From Lenisia limosa (lineage: Eukaryota > Breviatea), in the NCBI GenBank assembly GCA_001655205.1, contig LPNZ01011044.1, forward strand, positions 1 to 60,221: DNA of 60,221 bases, written 5' to 3'. Below, piece after piece: positions 23,261-34,274 of the stretch; within the stretch, counting starts at the first letter, position 1; each line of letters opens with the position of its first letter. Under the pieces are notes generated by a model. The model was not told the origin of the DNA. It did not search any database and saw only the letters and a list, made by a program, of their open reading frames with translations. Position numbers and translations under genes: made by a program.

Positions 23261-23505
23261 GCCTCAAAGGTGGTAATGCATGACTTTTTAGAAAAAACCA
23301 CGGTACATCTCAACATTATATATATCATATCGTATAATACATAATACATGTACATATATTCACCTCCAAGGCTCAATCTAAAAAAACAAGTATCCGAGCA
23401 TACATACTACTAGTCAGGCAGACTCCAGACATTACTAATTCAATCTTGCTGGAGTTCACATTGTGTTGTGACTGAGGTGACTTACTGCTGAGTATCAGAT
23501 TTAAC

Positions 23506-24710
23506 TTAAGCCTCTTTCTTTGCTAGAGTGTCAATAAAGAAAATGTTGTCATACCCTTTTCCATTTCCTCTTGGATTATCTTGTAGAAATCCTCGCGAGC
23601 CGCCTCTCCGGGTTTCTCAAGTTTTCTGTCTTTATCTAGCAGCTTGCCATCAGGATAACGTGAATCAAAGCAGTTCAACAGTTCCTAGGTGGTCAGAGCA
23701 GAATGTGGTAACAGGAAAAAGAGCCCATACCCTTTCCATCAATATTTTAGCAACGTGGAGGAACCACGGAAGAACTTGTCAGCTTGGGTATTAAGCTTGA
23801 CCCAACGACAAGTATTAGCAATCCCATTTGTCAAACTGACAAACCGTAAAAGATTGCGACTATTTGCCAAAATGTCAGGGCATTCTTCAGTGACAAGGCT
23901 ATCCAGCTGTAATAAAAGTTAGAATTTAAGAGATTTGACAATTCAAACCTGGTGCGGGACCAAAGCGGGGCTTCGAGACATTTGGTCCATAATATGACAT
24001 GTACAGTGTTGAATGTGGGAATAGCAAAGGCAATTGTGTCATATGATAAGATACCGACTGCTGTGTTCAGAATGGATCGTAGGCCTTTTCACCGTCTGAA
24101 GAAATGATGGGATAAGATGAAGAAATTGTAGAACGCACTAAGTCATTTGGAAAATACCATATTTCACAATACCTGAAATGAAGAGAGAGATAGAAGCAGG
24201 TTGTAAGGATGCAACCTCCATATATTTGAAAAGGACTTCGTCTGGTTTGTTGGAATCCAGTTCCTGCTTAAACTATGTTAGAAAAAAAGAGAGAAGGTAA
24301 ATATGGGAAAACTACAAACCTTAAAGAGACTCAAAACATCAGTTGGGGGGACACTGGGAATTCCAAAGCTTATCCTCTTGATATTGCTTGAAAGCACGGA
24401 AGTTGCGGCAACAAGGTTACAAGGTTTTCAACATATCCAGAATTCACATCCACAATGATCTGATACATTTAATGACACAGAAAAAGGATAAGACAATAAA
24501 ATGTACATATATACATATCATATGTAGTATATGGGATATACAATTTGATATATTTTGATATGTACAAAAAAACATACATAAGGAAAAATTCTCTGACCAA
24601 TAAATTCCGACAGTAACGTGTAATTCCGAATAATTGCGTTAACGCAATCTACTTCGGCTTGCGTGTTTTCTCGGATTTTTTTTTCCTTTTTTTTCCACCC
24701 AACCCATCAT
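23506..24710 (-). CDS. Unrecognised protein; frame interrupted near the N-terminus
   Basis: I do not recognise the family. Minus-strand coding segments joined by GT..AG introns run ENTQAEVDCVNAIIRNYTLL, SEFIGQRIFPY, IIVDVNSGYVENL, SSNIKRISFGIPSVPPTDVL, QELDSNKPDEVLFKYMEVAS, LQPASISLFIS, then LVTEECPDILANSRNLLRFV, ELLNCFDSRYPDGKLLDKDR and KPGEAAREDFYKIIQEEMEK, ending AKKEA with TAA at 23506-23508. Composition suggests a soluble helical repeat protein. The ATG pair at 24705-24710 is out of frame with the body by one base, at a run of nine A on the coding strand. A second frame break comes from an exact 8 bp tandem duplication at 24411-24426. These may be sequence errors or signs of decay. It shares a 121 bp divergent spacer with the Noc1 gene. 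Confidence 0.5.
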
Positions 24711-24831
24711 AGCAGACAACTTGTTTTTACACTTTTCGTTCGAATTAGTGATCTGGTATTTGAATTTACCAGTTTGAATTCTTATACCCCAGTAGTTTTG
24801 TTGTCGACTTTATAGCAGATTCTCCCCCGTC
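24711..24831. promoter_or_regulatory. Short divergent promoter with inverted repeat
   Basis: Only 121 bp separate the putative start of the unrecognised gene from the Noc1/CEBPZ start. It holds a perfect 6 bp inverted repeat, CTGGTA...TACCAG at 24753-24772, with an 8 bp spacer. Confidence 0.4.
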
Positions 24832-27800
24832 ATGGGGCCTCGTGGAAAGAGATTCAACCCTAAAGGGAAGGGCCCTATCAAGAAACCTGCTAATGTCAAG
24901 AAGGTAACGTGATTGGAGCCAATGGGGACTTCTCCTTACCCATCTAGGATAAAAATGAGTTTAAATACCCTAAAACAAACAAGAAGAATGAGAATAAGCA
25001 GCATAAAGGAAGATCCACGTTTCAACCTGCTCCTGAAGTTGATGCGGAGGAGCAACCAGAAATGTTGGCAACAGCAAATAGCTTTTGTTCTTTTGAAATA
25101 ATTCGATTTCATGGTGTAGTGCTGAATTGACTCCTTGGTGGGATAAAATTACGATTGAAGTTGAAGGACTTCAACCCCGCACAGACACCATTTCGCATCA
25201 TGAAGTTGGTCAATATTGGTGTTCTTTCGAATTTTTTTTCATATGACATAAAGCTTAACGGACGTTATAGCTCACAAACGGGATTATTTGAGGTTGCAGT
25301 GGCACTCCAGCCGTCTTAAATGGGACTGGGAATACCTCTAAACAATAACAACAGATTGTTTTTTTTTTGTTTGACCAAAACCAGATTGCACGCTTGAGAG
25401 CCCAAGCAGAGAAAGAACTGAAGACTGATACCCAGGGATACCTTAAAGGTTTGCTTGTTTTCATGCCCGTATGTAATGTATTTTAGATTTGAGTACCTTT
25501 TTTTTTAATATCATTGTTCACCTTTGTAGCGCACGCGATTTACAGCAAAAGTGAAGCTTCATGGCTCCAACAAGTAGGAACGAAATGATTAGGCCACCTT
25601 ATATTTTAGGTCACCCAAAAAGGTACTAGTGCTGACAAAGTTGTTGGACTTGTTCTTCTGATCCAGGTGGGCTGGAATTATTGGAGAAACTGCAGCTGTA
25701 TCATATAACGATGATTCAGCATTAATCTCACAAATTTCAGGATTCTCCCATGCATCGTGTGGCTGAGCTTGATCATCTTATCAATATGGCTTCAAAGAAA
25801 GTAAGAGGGATTTCAAATAGCTTTAATTAACAATCAGAGTCGACGTGAAGCCTTGATTGCTCTCGATAACCTCAGAGATCTCTTTGCTTCTTATATCCTT
25901 CCCAATGACAGAAAGGTGAGTGTCTTTTTATTTGAAGGGGAGAAGAAGGTATTTGTGTTGATTTTTATTATATTATAAAGCAGATTTTTTTTCATACAAT
26001 GAACATAGTTATTGAGAAACTACATATCGATATATTTTGAAGTAGATTTACCTCATTAGCTCCGATTCTTCCGTGAATCAGTTGCAACAGTAGTTCGCCC
26101 ACCTCCCTCTCTTCTTGCTCTGTTCCTCTTTGAGGAAATTGCCAAGACACGCTTTGCCAACTACATTTCCTGTCTTGAGGTCTGTCTGCTTGAAAATGAT
26201 TGATATATATTGGTGTGGAAAGATAGATCCCTAAGCTCGGTACATTAAGTGACCAAAGAGCCAGCTGGGGTTTTTTTTGGGAGGTTTTTATTGTTAAAAG
26301 TAATCTTAAGGTTTTTTTATTCAAAAATATCATAAAAAGTCCATTTCGCTATTCGAATTTGTTCTTACATCATCAATAATATTGTTATTTACCCTACCCC
26401 GCTGATATTTCAGATTGCATCTCGTGACCCCCTTCGTCTTCATAAGGAGCGTGCAATGCAACATATGGAAAAGATCCTTGAGGAAAAGGTTGAACAAGAA
26501 CAGACACTTTTGACACTGCTGGTGAACAAGATTGTAAGTCGCCCCTCTGCTTTCTTTCTTATCTTCAAGGGTGACCCAGACAAGCAAGTTGCTTCTAAGG
26601 CCATTTATTTATTGCGCAAGCTTCTTGAAGTTCATTTTGCTATGAGAGAAGTTGTTTGTAAGGAAGTGACGAGACTTCTCTTCAGAAAGAACATGCTTTC
26701 CAAAGCAAAGTTAGGATCTCACTGTGAAGAAGCTTCTCACTCTTTAGATACTTTGCAATCAATTTCCTTTGCCAAATCATCTACACTAAGGATGACGCTG
26801 ACCTTGCATCTTCAAACATTGACACATTCCTGGCTACTTTCAGTTCCGTTGTATGTTGGGTATAGAGGTGTCTTCTACTCTGAATATATAACAAAACACT
26901 TGTCTCACACCTTGGTTAGAGCGAGATTTTTTTTACCAATTGCAGGTTGACCCCGTGACTGGAGATATCGAGGAGGGAGATGCGAAGCTGGTCGCCTGTA
27001 TTCTTTCAGGTTTGTACACCGTTTTCTCGGAGACAGTTGCATAAAACATATAGATATTCTATTATCATATCATAATCACTATTTTGCCTAGTATAATATG
27101 ACTTATTATATTTCCCCAAATTTGCGAAAAGGGAATTAATGTTCGGCATTTGTAATTTACTATCCAGGTGTCAATAGAGCTGCACCTTTCGCTAGCCTGT
27201 CCTCTGTTTTATACGAAAAACATCTCACTGCTATTTTCAAGGTAGGCTTCCTTTTTTGAAGTCATGGGTATTAATTATCTTTTAGGTGGTCCATAGCTCA
27301 AGTCTCCCCACTGCCACCCAAGCCCTTGCCCTTCTCTTCCAAATTTCTGTTGCCAACCCTGTAGGCACTCAGCCCAGAATCCTTTTGTTGTTATTGTTTC
27401 TCATTTCAATGATTTCTAGGCTATTGGTGATCGTTTCTACAAGGCTCTTTATGAGATCCTCTTTTCCCCCGCTCTCCGTACCTCCATCAAAATCTCCTTC
27501 TTCCTGAGCCTGCTGTTCAAAGCTATCAAGGTATGTTCCCAGTAGTACAGGTTTTCCTAATTGAACAGGCTGATCCCTCAACAACTCGCGCATGTGCACT
27601 CGTCAAAAGATCAATGCAAGTTTGCTGCCGGCGAATCCTTCAAACATTTTCCAATAATTGTTTAACTGCGTTTTATTTGTTTCAACTAACTCCATCAGCT
27701 GGCTTCCATATTCCCGGCGAACGCTGCTTGTGGTCTTCTCCATTCTCTCTCTTTGGTGTGCGGGGTATTTGACTGGTATTTACACTCGTCGTGGGTCGAG

Positions 27801-29104
27801 AGGTTGGTGCATCGTGTTGTTGATGTTTTCTCTTTTGCATATTTTCTCTGTGATATTGAAAGTGTCGAATAGCAAAAGTGAATTTTCCTTTTGAAAAGCG
27901 CGATTTGCCCATGTGCTTTCTGGTGAAAGGGTCTCACTTCTTAGATCATCAGTGAGCGTCCAGCCTTTGCCAATTACCTCAAGCAGTCCGAGAAATCTCT
28001 GAAAATCCAAAGAGCACGTGCTGAAGCGGAATTGGAGGTCAAGAGAAATGTAAGGGAGGGAAGTAAGTGACTTGGCTCACCGATTTAGGGCGTGACAGTT
28101 GAAAAGGCTCACACGAAAAAACAAAAGAAGAAGCAGCAAAAGAATGTTCACAACCTTGCTGAGGAAACCCAGAAAAAGGTGAATCATTGTTTGAGCTATT
28201 TGTGACCTATTAGATTGAAGAACTCACAGCTGAGAAGGTCATGTCTGTACCCACTTACTCCACCGATGCCCGTGATCCCCTCTACTCCAATGCAGATACG
28301 TCTTGTTTCTGGGAACTGGTGGGAGTCTCTTTTCAACTTGACGTTCTAATTTCTTCAGACCTGTTTGGCTCGTCACATCCATCCTTCTGTCCGTGCCTTT
28401 GCGGAAACAACAATGAAATGCGCCGCAGTACAATACAAGGGTGATCCTTCAAGAGACAATACACTGGCTGACTTCCTCGAGAAATTCATGTGAGTTCTTG
28501 GACGAATTGTTTTATTGTTCAGTCACAAGAAAGAAAAGAAGCGCAAGGCTGGCGGTACCTCTGTGATGCAACCCCTTGTCAAGGTTTGTGATCATTATTT
28601 TTACCGTGTTTTGTTCGCGATTTTGTATTCTCTTGTCTAGATTATTTTGTATTTTTTTTTTGTTTGTTTGTTTGTCCATCACTATTGTAGCCTGATGTAT
28701 CGGAGAAGGATCTTCCTGAGGATCTAAAGGGCTTCCTTGCTGAAGACGAAGAAACTGACGAGTCTGAGATGGAGCGCTATCTCCTGTCAACCCTACCTGA
28801 AGGACGGGCGATGCTTGAGGAAGATGATGACGATGACGATGATGCTGAGTTCGCTAAGGCCTACGAAAACGCAGTCAGTGATGATGAGAGTGATAAGGAA
28901 GGCGATGGTGCCGAGTCAGAGGGAGAGATGGATGAGGAAACCTTCAAGAAACTCTACATGACCAACGACAACGACAAGGAGTTTGAAATGAGTGATGGAG
29001 AGGAGGAGGATGGAGATGACGAATCAGGCTACGATGAAGATCTCTCGGCACTCAATGCTGGGTTTGACTCAGAGTCTGATGAGAATGATAGTGATGATGA
29101 GTAG
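24832..29104 (+). CDS. Noc1/Mak21/CEBPZ-family ribosome biogenesis factor
   Basis: Nucleolar protein that works with Noc2 in pre-60S assembly. The ATG at 24832 gives a very basic N-terminus (MGPRGKRFNPKGKGPIKK). It continues through TPWWDKITIEVEGLQ, IARLRAQAEKELKTDTQGYL and TSADKVVGLVLLIQDSPMHR to the helical repeat region with EALIALDNLRDLF, ILPNDRKLRFF, LEEKVEQEQTLLTLLVNKIG, DPDKQVASKAIYLLRKLLEV and CKEVTRLLFRKNMLSKAK. The CBF domain follows: VLSGVNRAAPFASLSSVLYE-like segments at 27.1-27.3 kb, then LYSNADTSCFWELTCLA, RHIHPSVRAFAETTMK and GDPSRDNTLADFLEKF. The C-terminus is a long acidic tail rich in Asp, Glu and Ser ending NDSDDE (TAG 29102-29104). The match covers the full family length. 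Introns are many and short. Confidence 0.94.
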
Positions 29105-29231
29105 ATGATGGTTTTTTTTTGTTTTGTTTTTAGTTTCCTATGCATTTCTTTGGTCCGATACCCTCAAACACCCGTGGTTAAAAATACAATTCCATAATAC
29201 TGTACAAAAAATATTCAAATCAAACCATAAA

Positions 29232-31075
29232 CTACTCGGCCCACTCCCAGAGCTTGATAGAAGGGTCCTTGTCAAGACCACCAGAAGCAATAATTCTCTT
29301 TGTCGGGTGCGTTGCGAGAGCCAAGACAGGGTCATCATGACCTGGCCAGACTTGGACAAGTTGGCCGGAGTGGATGTCCCACACGCAAATGTTGTGATCC
29401 TCACTGCCAGAAACAGCAAGCTTGCCTCCAGCTGTAGTCATCCCAGCAGAAATGCAGAACTACATTGTGAGGTCAATATGGAATATTAATGTTATGGGTG
29501 AGAAATTGACATCGTTGCCTCACCTTTTCAATCTTAGCACCTTTATAAGCCTTGATGACCTTTGATTTGGCCCCAACGCTGTGGAGTTTGACAATTGAAT
29601 CAAGGTAGGTTACCAAGATATATTTTCCATTTGGGCTCAAATTGATGCCTCCCCTAGATCGTCAAAATGTGAAGGTTATATTCTTCCCTATAAATTTCTT
29701 CTTGTCCACGTGAATAGGAAACACTCCCGTACTCACGGACCGTTATAGACCCTCGAACACGATACTTTGTATCAAGTCCAAAATCTCTAGAAAACTGATC
29801 TTCTCTTACGCCTCGACTGCGTCTCGACTCACTCGATTTATCAGTTTTCTCTCCGGGCTCTACCCTTATCATTCACCCATTCAGNNNNNNNNNNNNNNNN
29901 NNNNNNNNNNNNNNNNNNNNNNNNNNNNNNNNNNNNNNNNNNNNNNNNNNNNNNNNNNNCCAGTAACGTCTATGGGTTATGAAACTTGTAAAATGGGCCG
30001 TACAGATATTGTTGATTGTACAGGACTGCTAAAAATAATCCTCACAACTCACATTAAGCCATCAAAAGAGGAAGAAATAATCATAGTTGAATCACGTGAA
30101 AAGTTGACTGACGTGACAGGGTCTGTATGGGCGATAATTGTTCTCACGCAATCCCCTAAAGAGTGAATTGACTGCTGTTGACGATCTTCCAATTTGTGTA
30201 TAAGAAAGGGGTAAAGTTCCGAACTCAATATGTAGGAATGAGAACTGGGACCACAGCATTCCAAACCATTGTGCTTTTTACATTTTACAATTATACTGCA
30301 AAAAATAAAAACTACGTAGAAATGTGAAGTACACAAGGATAGAAAACGCCCCTGTACCAGTGCGTGTGTCCCAAAGCTTAATAGTCTCATCAAAGCTTCC
30401 TGAAGCTACCAAGTTACCCTAGCAAGTGAGCAAAGAAGAATGGAATAGTAACACACCTCTCTATTGAAACAGCAGCAGAACACACAATTGTGGTGTTCTC
30501 TCAGAACTTTCAATGTCATACCCTGCGTTATTAGATGGCAGATGGATTGGGATTCGTAAACTGTGTTGCAAAATTCAGGTATGTTATACCTGGTACTCAC
30601 CGTGTCAACTTCCCAGATTCTCAGCGTCTTGTCATCGGAAGAAGAAACAATGTAAAGGGATTGAGAATCCCATGAAACTTGTGTAATACCCTGAAAACGT
30701 CAAGACAAAAAATAATAACACGAGCGTACAGCTGTGTGGCCAGTGAGAATTTTCACGTTCTTCAGAGTCGCAACATCCCTGAATGATTAAAAACTCACAA
30801 TATAATCGAAGTATTAAATTAAGCTTCAGTCGGAAGAAACACCAGCTCAAACCAGATTGCTATAGTTCTGTCACTTGACGCTGATGCAAGTAGTTTTCCA
30901 TTAGGGGAGAAGGCAAGGCAGGAAATGGCGCGTTTGTGATGCTGGGAGGGAGTGATCAGCAAGAATAGACAAGGGGAGAAGCCCTCTTCACTCCAATTAC
31001 TGTTAGTTCTCCTTTTAGTGAATATTCTGGTTGTGGAACCGGTCGTGAGGGGCGGCTGGGCTCTCCTTCTCTCAT
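29232..31075 (-). CDS. WD40-repeat protein of the WDR5 type
   Basis: WDR5 is a seven-bladed propeller that supports H3K4 methyltransferase (COMPASS/MLL) complexes. The start at 31073-31075 gives MREGEPSRPSRPVPQPEYSL, like the variable WDR5 N-tail. Blades read HHKRAISCLAFSPNGKLLAS, ASSDRTIAIW, ITQVSWDSQSLYIVSSSDDK, LRIWEVD, GMTLKVLREHHNCVFCCCFN, GNLVASGSFDETIKLWDT, TDPVTSVNFSRDSTMIISSS, then SPNGKYILVTYLDSIVKL, GKLAVSGSEDHNICVWD and a last blade ending DPSIKLWEWAE (TAG 29232-29234). These line up with WDR5. The segment that should carry the RIWD...SGQC part between the SSFDGL and GKYILV exons (about 29660-30045) is not found. That interval contains a gap of 75 N and unrelated open sequence. 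Confidence 0.85.
29885..29959. other. Assembly gap (75 N)
   Basis: Lies in the middle of the WDR5-like gene where part of a propeller blade is missing. No homopolymer borders it. Confidence 0.98.
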
Positions 31076-31381
31076 GATGTATGAAGAAACACAATCAACT
31101 GTTTCTCTCCTTGGTGGTTTCTGCTCTCTCTCAACTCTCCATACAGCAGGAATGCAGGAATGAATATAACAGAACAAATATTCAAATATTGTAAACTCTT
31201 TTTTGCTGTTTTTCAAACATGATCTTGAGATCAAAAAGTCTGAACTAAAAACATACATCAACCATGTTTCATGTTTCACACATAAATACAAAAAAAACAT
31301 TTTGTGAAATTAGAATACACAAGCCTATCCATTGAAATTTGACCAAGAAGTGGGAAGCTGAAGGAGGGACGAATAACAACA
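31076..31381. other. Intergenic region between WDR5-like and TBC1D22-like genes
   Basis: Both neighbours are on the minus strand, so this holds the WDR5-like promoter and the TBC gene's 3' flank. It is AT-rich, and no coding segment or known motif is recognised. Confidence 0.45.
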
Positions 31382-33542
31382 CTATGGTGCTGGTTGGGCT
31401 GATAAATGGCTCTTTGCACCATAGTACGTTGAGTGCCAGATGAAAGCCTGAATGGTCATAAGGTTCAGACAACTAACCTGAGAAAGCATGACATCAAGAT
31501 CATCTTCATTGAGATTTTGGGTTGGAAGGTTCTGCATGAACATCATGGCGTCCTGTTGGTTAGTTGTTGTGCTTCACAGGGACATCGCAAACAAACCTGG
31601 CAATCTTTGAGTATTATTTCACGTCCCCTAAAAGTGTGAAAACTGTCAAGTGTTGATCCAAATATCTCACGAGCATGGAAAGGAGAAATAAAAAAGTCAG
31701 ATCATACCAATGGTTGAGAAGTGACACCATGACATACACATGGAACTGCCCAAATCCACCCTATAATGTCAGAAAAGCATTCACATAATAAACTAACCTC
31801 CATTGTGCACCCCCAGTAATTATCCCAAAGCTTCAATAAGAGGTTTGGTGGAAGCTCTCGAATAAGTAGACAGTTAACCCACCTAAAAAGTCAACACTCA
31901 AAATGACACAGTCTCCGCTTACTGGAAAGCAAAGTGCAAGTAGAGAATCTCGTTTTCCGCAAGATATGCTGCAAGCGGTTCTAGAGTGTAAGGGAACGAT
32001 ATAATCACCCCACTATTAATGGAACGCATGAGAAGGTTCATTTGGTTCAATTTCGTTTGGATACCGCGTTGTGCAAAGGTGTAGTTATCCTACAGTTGTG
32101 ATCAAAACATGATGGAATCAGGGGTGGAATATGTTCTATATTCGGGGAAAACAAGAAATAAAAGGTACTGGCGATAAGGCAACAGAAGAGAAAAAAAGAC
32201 CCAATATGTGCTATACCACATATAATTATATATGCATATATAATTATATCATATATACATACATGTACATACATACATACATATAGTATATATATATATA
32301 TACATGTATATATATGTATATCAGAAATAAGAAGAAAGCAACGAGATGTAAACATAAAAAAACATTCAGCCTTCTCACCTGTATATAATCCAGCATTCGT
32401 GTGAAACAAAAGTACACATCAGATTCCATTGCCATCAGATCATCAATGTGAATTTCATCAAGACACGCGCTGTCCTCAATTGAATCTACTTGGTTACAGA
32501 AAGCCCACTATTAGACAACTTACCGGAATAATCAGAAAGAAGAACCAATATTAATGGTGTTGTTAAGTCGTTCATTCCTTGTACATATCCAGATGCTGGA
32601 TGTCTTATAGACCAAATGTACAAAACACGTCTCATTAACTGGAGGTTTAGCGATAAGAAACAAGACGTTATATCATATCTATTCTCACCAGTTGGATTCT
32701 TGGGTCTTGGAAAAGTGTTGATGTTGGTACCGTACGAGGAAGATCAATATCAATCTGTCGAGTAAGTAACAAAGAGATCGATTGTACCTGGTTGAGCATT
32801 TTTTTCTCGCTGGGTGGTCGTTTTGGTTCTGAATCACCCCCAAAATATGCATCAACAAGACGTGAATACTCCGTTCGTTTGCGAGCAAGAATTTCAAGTC
32901 CTATGGTGATAACCAATAATGGAAACAAAGAAAGGGTATATGATAAAGCCTACTTCGTTCGGGGTTAGTGGGGATGACACCAAGAAGAATCCTCCAACAA
33001 AGAGGCCTAACCTCTGCAGGGAAACCTTTCCACGACTTTTCTTGGAGGGTTCCTTTCGTGTTAGGGAAGAATATTCAACATATTAGGTGTGGGGGTACAA
33101 TGGGGGAATAAAAATAAATGAAAATGAAACAACATATCATATCATAAAAGCATTCAAGAATATATTTGAATTCGACTTGGGTTTGAGAGAACAAATGAGT
33201 AACGTGTTAGATAACCCAGAGTATGAGAGAATGCAATTACCACCACAAGCTTACTGAGTTGACAATTTGGACTTGAGAGAATATCGTGAAATTCATGCAA
33301 CTTCTTTCGTCCCCAAGGGCCAATACGATCTCTTTCTTTGGCAGCGTTCTTGAGCGTGATTCAAAACAAGGTGTCAAACTAACAAGTGAGGGGGCAGCTG
33401 GGATATCGGCTAATGCCGATTCTGTACGTTCATGCCCAAGAATAGGACATGTAAAACATCTTCTTCCGGAATCTTCAAAGAATACTTGATGTTTCCATTC
33501 TTCCTTACTCCTACACAATAAGAGGTAAGAAAGGAATTACAT
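31382..33542 (-). CDS. TBC-domain Rab GTPase-activating protein, TBC1D22/Gyp1-like
   Basis: Stimulates GTP hydrolysis by a Rab (Gyp1 acts on Golgi Rabs). Exons run DRIGPWGRKKLHEFHDILSS, SWKGFPAEVRPLCWRILLG, then EILARKRTEYSRLVDAYFGG, RQIDIDLPRTVPTSTLFQDP with the catalytic Arg in the IDxxR motif, and YIWSIRHPASGYVQGMNDLT with the catalytic Gln in YVQG. Next are MAMESDVYFCFTRMLDYIQ, DNYTFAQRGIQTKLNQMNLL, IRELPPNLLLKLWDNYWG and DAMMFMQNLPTQNLNEDDLD, ending HLSAQPAP with TAG at 31382-31384. These match TBC1D22 in order. The best start is an ATG split by an intron: AT at 33541-33542, then a 41 bp GTAATT...GTGTAG intron, then G, giving MSKEEWKHQVFFEDSGRR. The N-terminal extension is short compared with animal TBC1D22. 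Confidence 0.9.
32216..32321. repeat. TA/CATA microsatellite in a TBC gene intron
   Basis: About 105 bp of ATATAT, ATACAT and ATACATAC words with no coding content, inside an intron upstream (in gene sense) of the exon at about 32.0-32.1 kb. Confidence 0.85.
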
Positions 33543-33664
33543 TTTGGGAAGAGAATCACAATTCCCTGCTAGCTACTCCTTTATTGGCGTATTTGACACA
33601 AATTAACAAAATGCCCCGATAGAAGAAGGGGAAGGTGGAGTGCCTCGTATAGTTACAAAAACAA

Positions 33665-34063
33665 ATGATAAATATCCATGAATTGACAGTTCAGTTCAAT
33701 TCCGTTCTCTATTTATGCCTTTGTTTCCCCAATTTTGGAACCTTTTATCATCGGATTCTTTATTTTGTTTTCTCTTTGCCAAATAAAGTGGTATCAGGAG
33801 GTGCGTCAGGCAAGTATCAGGTATGTTGTTACTTCCCTTCTCCACTCCTCTCATGGTAATGAAGACAACATCTTTATTTTCCACTGAACTGGTTGATACC
33901 CAGTAGCTGTTGACAATATTCCTCGTTTCTGATGCCTCCTTTCCCCCCTCTACAGACCTCCTCTTACCTCACCTCTCACTCTTCAGGAGAATCCAAGGAA
34001 GCGCAGAACAAGATGCTATCAAGAAGTGCTGATTCAAGACCCCTTTCTCCTTCACCAAAATGA
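33665..34063 (+). CDS. Possible small two-exon protein of unknown function
   Basis: A reading frame from the ATG at 33665 starts MINIHELTVQF and contains a hydrophobic Phe/Leu-rich stretch (about residues 14-42) that could be one membrane segment. It continues VVSGGASGKYQ up to a GTATGT donor near 33817. After a CTACAG acceptor near 33954 the same phase reads TSSYLTSHSSGESKEAQNK and ends DSRPLSPSPK with TGA at 34061-34063. The second exon looks like a disordered, Ser-rich phosphorylatable tail. The first exon is weak and could be intron or UTR. It lies between two minus-strand genes. No family is recognised. Confidence 0.3.
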
Positions 34064-34274
34064 AAATAACAAACATATCCAATACATGTTTCATAGGGTT
34101 TAGGTACACATGTACATGTGGTTCAGGGACATTTTCTATTTTATACATTAGAAATTAATTTCTCTATTTACCGTCGCTTTGGATCTCAACAAGAGGAATT
34201 AGTAATACAAGAATACAATACATTATATTAGATGGGAAACAGGAAAATACAATAAGACCTTTACAAGAAGAATA

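Noticed and set aside
23300-23380. ATATAT/CATATC-rich stretch as a possible RNA gene or mobile element
   Set aside because: Low-complexity AT DNA between two convergent gene ends with no inverted ends, coding content or conserved stem.
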